From JBBEAM01 sp942491105 (lineage in GTDB: Bacteria; Pseudomonadota; Alphaproteobacteria; Kiloniellales; DSM-21159): DNA of 64,000 nt. The position numbers and the translations under genes are program-made. Where the stretch lies: NCBI GenBank assembly GCA_942491105.1, contig CALNZX010000011.1:1-64000 (forward strand), in the 5' to 3' direction. This document shows, piece by piece, positions 51,959 to 61,553 of this stretch. Position 1 is the stretch's first letter. Every line of letters starts with the position of its first letter. The notes below the pieces were generated by a model. It ran no database searches. It saw only the letters and a program-made list of their open reading frames with translations, and was not told the DNA's origin.

Positions 51959-53965
51959 ATGGCGGAGTACGGCAAGCGCGAGCGCGACAGACCGTGGATC
52001 ATGCGGACCTACTCGGGCCACAGCACCGCCACCGCATCGAACGAGCTCTACCGAACCAACCTCGCCAAAGGGCAAACCGGGCTCAGCGTCGCCTTTGATT
52101 TGCCCACCCAGACTGGCTACGACCCCGACAACCCGCTGGCTCGCGGCGAGGTCGGAAAGGTCGGCGTGCCCGTTTCGCACATCGGTGACATGCGCGCCCT
52201 GTTCGATGGTCTGCCGCTCGACCAGATGAACACGTCGATGACCATCAACGCGACCGCCGTCTGGTTGTTATCGCTCTACATCGCGACCGCCGAGGACCAA
52301 GGCGTCGACCACCACGTCCTTCGCGGAACCACCCAAAACGACATCATCAAAGAGTATCTATCGCGCGGCACGCACATCTTTCCGCCCGCCGCTTCGATGC
52401 GCTTGATCACCGATCTGATCACCTACACGGTCGAGGAGGTTCCCAAGTGGAACCCAATCAACATCTGCAGCTACCACTTGCAGGAAGCCGGCGCGACACC
52501 CACCCAAGAGCTCGCGTACGCGCTGGTGACGGCAATCGGCGTGCTCGATGCGGTTAAAGCGACGGGCCGGGTGCCCGAGGATGAGTTTGGCAAAGTCGTC
52601 GGGCGCATGAGCTTCTTCGTCAACGCGGGCATTCGCTTCGTCGAAGAGCTCTGCAAAATGCGAGCGTTCGTCCAGCTTTGGGACCGAGTCACCCGGGAGC
52701 GCTACGGCGTCACCGATGCCAAGCAGCGGAGGTTCCGCTACGGGATTCAGGTCAACTCCCTCGGCCTGACCGAACAGCAACCCGAGAACAACATGATCCG
52801 GATCGTCCTCGAAATGCTGGCGGTCACCCTGAGCAAGGACGCCAGGGCGCGCGCGATCCAGCTCCCGGCCTGGAACGAAGCGCTCGGGCTTCCACGACCC
52901 TGGGATCAGCAATGGTCCCTTCGCGCACAGCAGATTCTCGCCTACGAAACCGATCTGCTCGAATACGATGACCTCTTCGACGGGAGCGCGGTGGTCGAGG
53001 CGAAGACCCAGCAGCTCGTCGACTCAGCCTGGACCGAGGTGCAGGAGGTCTTGAAGCGAGGCGGAGCCGTCCAAGCGGTCGAGACGGGTTACATCAAGCA
53101 AAAGCTGGTCGAGTCCAATGCGGCCCGTCTTCGCGCGATTGAAGCCGGTGAGCAGATCGTCGTCGGCGTCAACAAGTACATAGAAGGCGCAGCGTCTCCG
53201 CTCACGGAGAATCTCGATGACGCTATTCTCACGGTCGACCCCGAGGTCGACGCCAGCCAACGCGCCGCGCTCGCACGCTGGAAGGAAACACGGGACGACG
53301 CCGCCGTCGGCGCAGCCCTCGCAGAAATTGAGCGTGTTGCGAGGACCGACGCCAACCTGATGGCAGCCTCGATCGCCGCTGCGCATGCGGGTGTCACGAC
53401 CGGCGAATGGGCCGATACGCTTCGACAGGTCTGGGGGGAGTACCGGGCCCCGACGGGGGTTGCAGGCGCAACGGTGAAGGCCTCCCGCTCGGGAGCAGCT
53501 GCGGAAAAGATCGGGCGCCTCCGTAAACGACTCGACGCACTCGAGGCAGCAATGGGACGGCGCGCCAAGCTCTTGGTCGGAAAGCCGGGCCTCGATGGGC
53601 ATTCGAACGGCGCCGAGCAGATCGCGATCAAGGCACGCGACGTCGGCTTCGACGTGGTGTACGAGGGGATTCGTGTGTCTCCGGAGCAAATCGTGGCATC
53701 TGCGCTCGAGGAAGGTGTACATCTCATCGGTCTCAGCATCCTGAGTGGCTCCCATCTCGCCCTGGTTCCCGAGGTTGTGCGCAGACTTCGCGACGCGGGT
53801 CTCGGCGACATTCCGGTGGTCGCCGGTGGCATCATTCCAGAGGCGGACGCCGAGCGGCTCCGCGCCGAAGGGGTTGCGGCGGTCTACACTCCAAAAGACT
53901 TCGAGCTCGACAACATCATGAGTGACTTGATCGACCTGGTGGACCGCCAGCATGCCGCCGAGTGA
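51959..53965 (+). CDS. ecm: Ethylmalonyl-CoA mutase
   Basis: Ecm (MeaA) interconverts (2R)-ethylmalonyl-CoA and methylsuccinyl-CoA with adenosylcobalamin, a signature step of the ethylmalonyl-CoA pathway. The 668-residue protein has the MeaA-type N-terminus (RDRPWIMRTYSGHSTATASN; GQTGLSVAFDLPTQTGYDPD) and the C-terminal B12-binding domain with DGHSNGAEQIA (DxHxxG; the SNG variant is typical of Ecm rather than methylmalonyl-CoA mutase). The sequence GLSILSGSH completes the B12 loop. No indel is seen. Its stop overlaps the start of meaB by 14 bases. Confidence 0.93.
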   Translation: MAEYGKRERDRPWIMRTYSGHSTATASNELYRTNLAKGQTGLSVAFDLPTQTGYDPDNPLARGEVGKVGVPVSHIGDMRALFDGLPLDQMNTSMTINATAVWLLSLYIATAEDQGVDHHVLRGTTQNDIIKEYLSRGTHIFPPAASMRLITDLITYTVEEVPKWNPINICSYHLQEAGATPTQELAYALVTAIGVLDAVKATGRVPEDEFGKVVGRMSFFVNAGIRFVEELCKMRAFVQLWDRVTRERYGVTDAKQRRFRYGIQVNSLGLTEQQPENNMIRIVLEMLAVTLSKDARARAIQLPAWNEALGLPRPWDQQWSLRAQQILAYETDLLEYDDLFDGSAVVEAKTQQLVDSAWTEVQEVLKRGGAVQAVETGYIKQKLVESNAARLRAIEAGEQIVVGVNKYIEGAASPLTENLDDAILTVDPEVDASQRAALARWKETRDDAAVGAALAEIERVARTDANLMAASIAAAHAGVTTGEWADTLRQVWGEYRAPTGVAGATVKASRSGAAAEKIGRLRKRLDALEAAMGRRAKLLVGKPGLDGHSNGAEQIAIKARDVGFDVVYEGIRVSPEQIVASALEEGVHLIGLSILSGSHLALVPEVVRRLRDAGLGDIPVVAGGIIPEADAERLRAEGVAAVYTPKDFELDNIMSDLIDLVDRQHAAE

Positions 53966-54958
53966 CCCGAGCGAGGACGCCTTGGCTGTGATGTCCTCGG
54001 ACAAGGCAGCCGTCTCCCGCGCCTTGAACATGGTCGAAGATCGGAGACCGGAGTCGCAGGCCCGTGTGGCGGCGCTCTTGGCGCGACTCAAGGACGCGCC
54101 AAAAGCAGCCGGGGGTCATCGGGTCGGACTCACCGGTCCACCTGGCGTCGGCAAGAGTACGCTGACCGCGGCGCTCGCTCGCTGGTTCGGCAGCGCGGTC
54201 GCACCGTCGGGATCGTGGCCATTGATCCTTCGAGCATCCGCTCGGGCGGTTCGCTGCTCGGCGACCGTGCGCGCATGAGCTTCGACCCGACGGATGCCGG
54301 TCTCTTCGTCCGTTCAATCGCGACTGCAGGCGAAGTCGGCGGCCTTGCCTACGCGGCGAACTCTGCGGTGCGCGTGCTGGCCGCCGCCTATGACATGGTC
54401 GTCATCGAGACCACCGGCGTGGGTCAGTCGGAGGTCGACGTCGTCGACGTTGCGGACACGGTCGTGCTCGTAATCCAGCCCGGGAGCGGCGACGTGCTTC
54501 AGTTTTTGAAGGCCGGAATCATGGAAATCCCCGACATCCTGGTCGTGAACAAGGCCGATCAGGAGGAGCTGGCGCGGCGCGCCGTCGCCGATCTGCAAGG
54601 CGCGATCCAAACCGCCCAAGCTGTCGGCGCCGGGGGCGAACAGGATGCGGACTGGCAGACCCCCATCGTCGCCACTAGCGCGACCCAGGGCACGGGAATG
54701 GACGCGCTAATCGACGCGCTCAAACAGCATCGAAAGCACATTCAAGCGACCCTCGCTGCGCGGCGCAGGCAGGGGGAGGTAAGCTGGGTCTTGGACCTTT
54801 TCAGCCGCAAGCATGGCGAGCACGGGATTTCGACCCTAGGGGGGAGAGCAGAGTTGGAAGCCCTCGCCGAACGAGAGCTCGATGGCGGTGAAACGCCGTT
54901 GGCCCTTTGCGAACACCTGAGCCGAGACTATGTAGCAGCGCTCGGCAAGACCCCATGA
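53952..54958 (+). CDS. meaB: MeaB-type G3E GTPase, mutase chaperone (one frameshift)
   Basis: MeaB protects and reloads the B12 cofactor of acyl-CoA mutases. Motifs are Walker A TGPPGVGKST (~60), the switch region ending IDPSSIRSGGSLLGDRARM, Walker B-like MVVIETTGVGQSEVD, NKAD and SATQGTGMD. The frame is broken near base 54,187: TGGTTCGGCAGCGC appears to lack one base, since restoring it gives WFRQRGRTVGIVAIDPSS. It overlaps ecm and is followed by ccr after seven bases. Confidence 0.9.
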
Positions 54959-54965
54959 GGAAGAC

Positions 54966-56189
54966 ATGAGTGAACGTCCAAACATCGTACCGATCGGCCA
55001 AATCCCGGAGCTAGGCGTCGTGCCTGAGAAGATGCACGCTTTCGTCATTCGACCCGAACGGTTCGGCGAGCCGATGCAATCTTTCGAGGAGGAAGAGGCT
55101 CGCGTCTGGGATCTCGGGCCCGGCGAGGTGCTCGTGCAGGTCATGGCGGCCGGGATCAACTTCAACGCGATCTGGGCGGGCCTCGGAAAGCCGGTGAACA
55201 TCCTCAAGGGGCATGGTCTCGAGTACCACATCGCTGGATCGGACGCGTCGGGCGTCGTCTGGGCAGTCGGCCCTGGGGTCCACGATCACAAAGTCGGCGA
55301 CGAAGTCGTCTTGCACTGCAACCATCTCGTCAACCCGGGCACCAACGACCTGCAGACCATCTGGGGCTACGAGACCCCGGACGGCTCGTTCGCGCAGTTC
55401 ACCAGGGTCCAGGCGCAGCAGGTCCTTCCGAAGCCGGCACACCTCAGCTGGGAAGAGGCTTCGAGCTATGGCCTCACGTACTACACGGCTCACCGCATGC
55501 TGGTCGATCGGGCCAAGGTTCAGCCAGGCGAGGATGTGCTGATCTGGGGCGCGGGCGGCGGTCTTGGTGTGTTCGCCGTGCAGCTCTGCAAACTGATGGG
55601 CGCTCGCGCGATCGCAGTCGTGTCGAGTGACGACAAGGCGGAGCTCGTCATGCAGCTCGGAGCGCATGGTTTCATCAACCGCAAGGACTTCCCGGCGCTT
55701 CAGTACAAGGACGGCATGACGCCCGAAGAGGAAAAGGCTCACAGCGCAGACCTCAAGGGCTTCGGCAAGCGCATCTGGGAGATCCTAGGTGAGCGCAAAG
55801 GCCCCGAGGTGGTGTTCGAGCACGTTGGGAAAGGCGACCTTCCCCTGCGAGCGTGTTTCTCGCGGCCGAAGTACGGGCGCATCGTCATCTGCGGCGCGAC
55901 CACGGGCTACGACCTCAACTTCGACGTGAGGCACCTCTGGATGCGGCAGAAATCGATCATCGGCTCGCATTTCGCCGACGCCGATTCCGCAAGTCGTGCG
56001 AATCGCCTGGTCATTCAGGACAAAATCAAGCCAGTCATGACGCAACTCTTCACCTGGGACGAAATCCCCAAGGCACACCAGCTCATGTACGAAAACAAGC
56101 TACACGGCACGGTCGCGTGTCTCGTGGGCGCGCCTCGGCCAGGGTTGAAGAACCTCGAGGAAACCCTCGCTGCGATCGCGAACGGTTAG
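54966..56189 (+). CDS. ccr: Crotonyl-CoA carboxylase/reductase
   Basis: Ccr reductively carboxylates crotonyl-CoA to ethylmalonyl-CoA with NADPH and CO2, and is the key enzyme of the ethylmalonyl-CoA pathway. The 407-residue protein has the MDR fold with the Ccr-specific long N-terminus (MHAFVIRPERFGEPMQSFEEE), GSDASGVVWAVGPGVHDHKVGDEVVLHCN, NADPH motif IWGAGGGLGVFAVQLCK, and GRIVICGATTGYDLNFDVRHLWMRQKSIIGSH. No frame break. It lies between meaB and mcd in one cluster. Confidence 0.96.
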   Translation: MSERPNIVPIGQIPELGVVPEKMHAFVIRPERFGEPMQSFEEEEARVWDLGPGEVLVQVMAAGINFNAIWAGLGKPVNILKGHGLEYHIAGSDASGVVWAVGPGVHDHKVGDEVVLHCNHLVNPGTNDLQTIWGYETPDGSFAQFTRVQAQQVLPKPAHLSWEEASSYGLTYYTAHRMLVDRAKVQPGEDVLIWGAGGGLGVFAVQLCKLMGARAIAVVSSDDKAELVMQLGAHGFINRKDFPALQYKDGMTPEEEKAHSADLKGFGKRIWEILGERKGPEVVFEHVGKGDLPLRACFSRPKYGRIVICGATTGYDLNFDVRHLWMRQKSIIGSHFADADSASRANRLVIQDKIKPVMTQLFTWDEIPKAHQLMYENKLHGTVACLVGAPRPGLKNLEETLAAIANG

Positions 56190-56197
56190 GAGCAGCC

Positions 56198-57815
56198 ATG
56201 CAGGAAGTCATCAACGCCATCGAGGGCGTCTACAAGCGGGCACACGACAACGTCAAAGCGCTGGTCTCCGATGGCGAGCGCATCAGCGCCAAGAAGCTGA
56301 ATCAAAATCAGCTGGCCGCGCATGCCGTCGCGTACCTCGCGACGGAGCTCGAGGCATGCCGGCAGCTGGCCGACTGGGCCGAACGAGTCGGCGGCGAGTA
56401 CGAAGGCAAGGTTGCGCGCGCGTACATCGGAGAGGTTGCTCGCCCGATCGTCGGGGGCGTCGACCTGGGGCCTGTGAAAGCATCAGCCTGAGCGAGGTCG
56501 GCATCACCGACGGCGACCTGCGAGAAACCGTCCTCGAGCCGAACGTCACGGCCTTTTCGGCAAACGAACACTCGAACGGCCAAGTCTACATCGAGCTCGC
56601 CACACATGCGCGGAATCACGGCTTCCCAAATCCGGGTTACGGCGACGAGATGCTCGACGAGATTCGTTCGCAGTTCTCCAAGTTCGTCGATGCGGTGGTC
56701 ATTCCACGCGCGCAGGACATCCATCGCAACGACGTTCTGATCCCGATGGACATCCTCGATCAGATGAGCGAGCTGGGAGTCTTCGGCCTCACGATTCCCG
56801 AAGAGTATGACGGCCTGGGCATGAGCAAAGTTGCGATGTGCGTGGTCACCGAAGAGCTTTCCCGCGGTTACATCGGCGTCGGTTCGCTCGGCACACGCTC
56901 CGAAATCGCAGCTGAGTTGATCATGGGTGGCGGCACCGAGGAGCAGAAGAGAAAGCTGGCTCCCGAAGCTGGCCTCGGGCGAAGTTCTCTCGACAGCGGT
57001 GTTCACCGAGCCGAACACCGGCTCTGACCTGGCGCATCTCGGCACGCGCGCCGTCAAGCAGCAAGACGGGAGCTACGTGATCAACGGTCAGAAGACGTGG
57101 ATCACACACGCAGTTCGAGCCGACTTGATGACCGTCCTCGCGCGCACGAATGCGGACGAACCCGGCTACAAGGGGCTCTCGATGTTCCTCGCCGAAAAGA
57201 CCCGACTGACTGGCGAAGACGGCGAAGCGGAGTTCGTGGACGAAGGCCTCACTGGCACGGAGATCAAGGTGCTCGGCTACCGTGGCATGAAGGAGTACGA
57301 GCTGAGCTTCGAGGATTTCGAGCTCCCTGCGGACTCGCTGCTCGGCGGCGAAGAAGGCGCCGGATTCAAACAACTCATGCGAACCTTCGAAAGCGCCCGC
57401 ATTCAGACTGCCGCTCGAGGCGTGGGCGTTGCCCAGGCAGCTCTCGAGGATGCGATCCTCTACGCGACCGAACGCGAGCAGTTCGGCGGCCCCATCTTCC
57501 AGTTCCCTCGTGTGGCCCGGAAGATCGGCCGCATGATCTCGTCGCATCCAGGCCGGACGGCAACTCACGTACTTCAGCGCCCGCGAGAAGGACCAGGAGA
57601 AGCGCTGTGACCTCGAAGCTGGCATGGCCAAGCTCTTGGCCACCCGCTCGGCTTGGGAATCTGCGGATGCCAACGTCCAAATCCACGGCGGAAACGGATA
57701 CGCTGAGGAGTACACGGCCTCACGCCTGCTGGTCGATGCACGCGTCCTCAGCATCTTCGAAGGCGCCAACGAGATTCAAGCGCACGTGGTTGCGCGCCGG
57801 CTCCTCGAAAGCTGA
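56198..57815 (+). CDS. mcd: Methylsuccinyl-CoA dehydrogenase (frameshifted)
   Basis: Mcd oxidises (2S)-methylsuccinyl-CoA to mesaconyl-CoA with FAD. A ~130-residue N-terminal helical extension, specific to Mcd (MQEVINAIEGVYKRAHDNVK), precedes an acyl-CoA dehydrogenase domain: IPEEYDGLGMSKVAM, VFTEPNTGSDLAHL, EQFGGPIFQFPRV, IHGGNGYAEEY and IFEGANEIQAHVVARRLL. The frame is broken three times: a missing G near 56,470 (VDLG-ACES), an extra G near 56,956 (KRKL-LPKLASGE) and an indel near 57,555 before RIQAGRQLTYFSAREK. Read across, it is complete (~540 residues). Probably sequencing errors. Confidence 0.9.
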
Positions 57816-57848
57816 CGGGCGCGGCCGGACCGGCCATACTGCGCCGGG

Positions 57849-59537
57849 ATGAGCCTTGATCGCGTCGGCGAGAGGCGAAGGCCGATTCGCATTGCCTTTT
57901 GCCTGGTGCTTGCGGTGCAAGTGCTACTGGCCGTCTGGGGCGTTGCCGACCAATGGACGCGCGGCCACAACGGCTGGAACGGAGCCGCGTACCAGAATGC
58001 TGCGCGGAATACCTTGCGCTGGGATGTTCTCTTCCCGCTTCAGTACGACACGGCAAACGTACCTCCGAAACCGGAGCAACTCTACACGCACGCACCGCTT
58101 GCCCTGCACCTGCACAACGTCGTGAGCGTCAAGATCTTCGGCGATCGTGAGCTCTCGATTCGTCTCGTCGCGGGGTTCTGGAGCGTCGCCGCGCTCATCA
58201 TGCTCTTCGCCGTCGTGCGGAGGCTCTGGGACGACACTCACGCCCTCGCCGCCTCGGCGCTCTACGTCGCACTTCCCATCAACGCGATCTACATCAACAT
58301 GGCCAACCACTCGGCTGGTTTCATCTTCTGGTCGCTGCTCGCGCTCTACCTCTACATTCAGCGCCCCCGCGGCAAGCTCTGGCCCTGGCCGCGATTCATC
58401 TTCTTCCTCTTCGTGATCGCGATCGCGGCGACCTGGGACTGGCCCGCCTATTACATCGCGTTTTGCATCGCCCTGCACTGGGCATACAGCGTCAAGAAGA
58501 GCTCCGAGCCATTCGCGCAGCTCCTCGTGTTCTGCGTCTGGATCGGTTTCTGGTTCGTCGGCCATTTCGCCTTGGTCGATCTGCTAACGGGCAACTTGGA
58601 CGAGCTCACTGGCACGTTCAATGCACGGCGCGCGCTCTCCTGGGACCGGTTTCGAACGCACCTCTTGGTGGTGCCAGAGCTGATGTTCACGGCCCCGATT
58701 CTCGGAATCTCAGCGGCCTGGGCCGGGGCGTGGCTGCTGCGCTTGGCTCGGGGTACCGCGCGCGCACGGGACTTGGTGCCGCTCGCGTTTCTGTTCGCTG
58801 GGCTCGTTCACTACTGGACCTTTCGCTGGAGCGCCATCGTTCATTCGTATTGGGCCTGGCCGATGCTCCCTGCCGTGGCGATCACCGCTTCGACTTCTCT
58901 CTTCACGATGGCCCGATGGATTCGCACACGGGCCGGTCGCAGTGGCGAGCTTGAGTGTACTGCTGCTGTCGTCCCGCTCGCGATCAGAACCGTTCAGATC
59001 GTGCCCGAGGGGCGATACGTCGGTGGCTCGATGTGGTTCTTCACTCCGGTGCGTGGGGCGACCGACGTTTACGACTCCGGCAGGCCGGAGTTGCGGTTTG
59101 CAACGAGGGTGAAAGCCTGGACCGATCGAGACACGGGCGTTCAGCTCCATACGAGCCTCAAGCCGCTTCGTTTGGAACCCCGATTCGACATCACGCTCGA
59201 TCGAGTGACTCATCGCTGGTCGCAGCACCCGCGCCAGGAGATCCCAAACGCCCAAGGGGCCAAAGCTTGGGTCTTCATCGCCGCGGTCGATGCCTTCTCC
59301 GAGGAGGAGCGCACCGCTTTCGCGTCGAGGCATCCATACCGGCAGTATGGGGACTACTTCATGCTCGACCTCCGCACGGAGGGCCGCCACATCGAGATCT
59401 GGGGCCTCACTCCGCTTCCCTTCGATCTGCGATGGCGGCTCCTTCGAAGCGCGTTCGAGCCCCCAATCCGCGCGAGCCGGCAGATCGCATCCGAGCAGGC
59501 GCTCGATGAAAAGGTGGCAGCGCTCGATGCGGACTAG
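57849..59537 (+). CDS. GT39/ArnT-like integral membrane glycosyltransferase
   Basis: A 562-residue polytopic protein related to dolichyl-phosphate-mannose-protein mannosyltransferases and ArnT. N-terminal helix, then a loop with HNGWNGAAYQNAARNTLRWD (acidic/polar first loop), LYTHAPLALHLHN, VRRLWDDTHALAASALYVALPINAIY, and about eight to ten more helices. A periplasmic C-terminal domain follows the last helix. Between ~58,925 and 58,990 another frame encodes a better hydrophobic segment (VAVASLSVLLLSS), so a pair of compensating indels is possible. The substrate is unknown, presumably a cell-surface glycan. Confidence 0.75.
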   Translation: MSLDRVGERRRPIRIAFCLVLAVQVLLAVWGVADQWTRGHNGWNGAAYQNAARNTLRWDVLFPLQYDTANVPPKPEQLYTHAPLALHLHNVVSVKIFGDRELSIRLVAGFWSVAALIMLFAVVRRLWDDTHALAASALYVALPINAIYINMANHSAGFIFWSLLALYLYIQRPRGKLWPWPRFIFFLFVIAIAATWDWPAYYIAFCIALHWAYSVKKSSEPFAQLLVFCVWIGFWFVGHFALVDLLTGNLDELTGTFNARRALSWDRFRTHLLVVPELMFTAPILGISAAWAGAWLLRLARGTARARDLVPLAFLFAGLVHYWTFRWSAIVHSYWAWPMLPAVAITASTSLFTMARWIRTRAGRSGELECTAAVVPLAIRTVQIVPEGRYVGGSMWFFTPVRGATDVYDSGRPELRFATRVKAWTDRDTGVQLHTSLKPLRLEPRFDITLDRVTHRWSQHPRQEIPNAQGAKAWVFIAAVDAFSEEERTAFASRHPYRQYGDYFMLDLRTEGRHIEIWGLTPLPFDLRWRLLRSAFEPPIRASRQIASEQALDEKVAALDAD

Positions 59538-61553
59538 TCCATGGACTTCGCCTCTCGAGCTCTGGGCCTCGGCCTATCTCGGATGCACCGCACTCTTGCT
59601 GCTAGGCCTCCTTCCGGAGGGCGAGGTCTCGTTCGCGCTGCTCAGCCAGCTCTGCTGGCTTGCCTTGATCGGCTCGATCCCGACCGCCTTGGTCCTAGGT
59701 GCCGCATCGCGCGTCGCCACATCGTCGACCGCCGTCGTCTTCGTCTCGACGCTTGCGGTGATCTCGGTTTCGAGCCTGATCGCCTGGGAGCACACGGACT
59801 TCTTACTCTCGGGGCCACATTGGCTGCTTCATCAGCAGCGCGAGGTCGCGGCATCGGCATGCTCTCGCGCGCAGTGGCCACAGCATGCGGAGGAGGCTGG
59901 CTTTGGCTGCTCCTGGGCTCGCGAATCCAAGATCGCATCCCGCTCACGGCCTGGTTTGCTCTCACGCTCACCGCAGTCGCATTGCTCACCTCCGCGATCG
60001 TGAGTTACCGAGCCTACGACTACTCGATGGCGCAGCTCGTGTTTCCGGCGGGTGTTCTCGGCGCCGCCGTCGTGTACCGACTGTTCCGTCGATCACGGTA
60101 TCGGCGTCGCCGTGCTCGGCGCGGCAGTGGCATGTCTAATCTGCGGCGCGGGCTCGCGCTTCGATCCATCGATGGTGGCCACGGGTCAACGTGAGGTCAT
60201 CGCGCAAAGCCGAGCGGGTGCGTTGACCACCCTCTACGTTTTGCCGCAGTTTCGCACCGACGAGGACTGGGTGGTGAACGGTGTCGCCTGCCCGGATCCG
60301 AGACCTCTACTGGAGACCTCAGCCATCGGTATCGCGCCCGAGCGACGTCGAAACGTCATCGTCATCACGGTCGATGCCCTCCGAAAGGACGTCGTTGGGG
60401 GCATCGTCGACGGGCGGGCCGTGACCCCAGCGCTGTCGAGCTGGGCGAAAACCGCCGTGGCATTCGAGAACGCCACGTCGACCTACCCCGCGACGCTGTT
60501 CGCCGTAGGCAGCGCGTTTACGGGCTTGAGCCCCGCCGAGCTCTATCTCTCTGCGTCGCTTCCGGAGACGATCTTCACCCGGACGCGGGCGATCATCGAC
60601 CGGCAAGTGGCCATCTTGCCCGACGTGAGCTGGTTTCGCCTTCCGATCGTCGGGCAGTTTCTGGCGCCTGGAGTCGAGACCGAGTTCGCACCGAGCGATG
60701 CGGCGGCGACCGACGCTTTGATCGAACGGCTGGAGGCAAGCGTGGAATGACGGCGCGACGGTGATGGCCTGGCTCCACTTCTACCTCCGCATGATCCGTA
60801 CGTGCCCCAATCCGACTTCTCGTTCGGCAAGGGAAAGCGCAATGCCTACCTGAGCGAAGTCGCATACTTCGACCGGCAGCTCGGACGCTTGATGAACTAT
60901 CAGACCAGGAACATTGGCTGGACGACACCCTGGTCATCTTCTTCTCAGATCACGGAGAAGCCCTTGGCGAGCGCTCGTACTGGGGTCACCACGTCTATTT
61001 GAATGCATGGATGATCGACGTGCCCCTCATGCTCTGGCATTCGGATCTAATGCCCGCCGAGCCCCGGGTCGGTGTGAGCCTGGCAGACGTCGCGCCTACC
61101 GTTCTTCATTTCCTCGGATTGCCCCTGCCGAGCGACATCGCCGCTGAGAGCCTGTTCACGCTCGACCCCGAGCAAGTGGGCAGGCCGACGTTCTCCGAAG
61201 CATTTCCGGTCCGCGGCCGACAGCTCTTCGAGAGCTTTCGGCTTCCGGCGCTCGATGATTCCGCGATTCGCGCCAGACTTCGCAGCATTCGTCAGAGCAG
61301 CGAAGGCTACGAACCAAAGGGCGCCATCACCCAGGACCAGTATCGCCTCATTCACCACCGAGGCGCAGACGCCACTCTGTTCTACGATCACGACATCGAT
61401 CCCGGCGAGCGCTCGAGCCAAGGCGTCGGAAATCGGGAACGTGCCGAGCTCCTTCGAAGCGAGCTCGAGCGCTGGGAACAGGAGCAGCTCAGGCGAATTC
61501 GGTGCAGGCTCCAGCTCAGCGCAGGTCCGGATGCGACCTCGAATCCTCGATGA
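59527..61553 (+). CDS. Membrane-anchored sulfatase-family protein (multiple frameshifts)
   Basis: Reading across frames gives an N-terminal set of membrane helices (LWASAYLGCTALLLLGLLPEG; LTAWFALTLTAVALLTSAIV), then a sulfatase/alkaline phosphatase-type domain. The domain begins NVIVITVDALRKDVVG, with YFDRQLGRLM and metal-site FSDHGEALGERSYWGHH. Frame changes occur near 59,850, 60,085, 60,740, 60,785 and 60,910. Such proteins act on sulfate or phosphate esters, or transfer phospho-groups to envelope glycans. Its ATG overlaps the GT39 stop; the 3' end overlaps the convergent LtaS-like gene by 38 bases. Confidence 0.75.
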
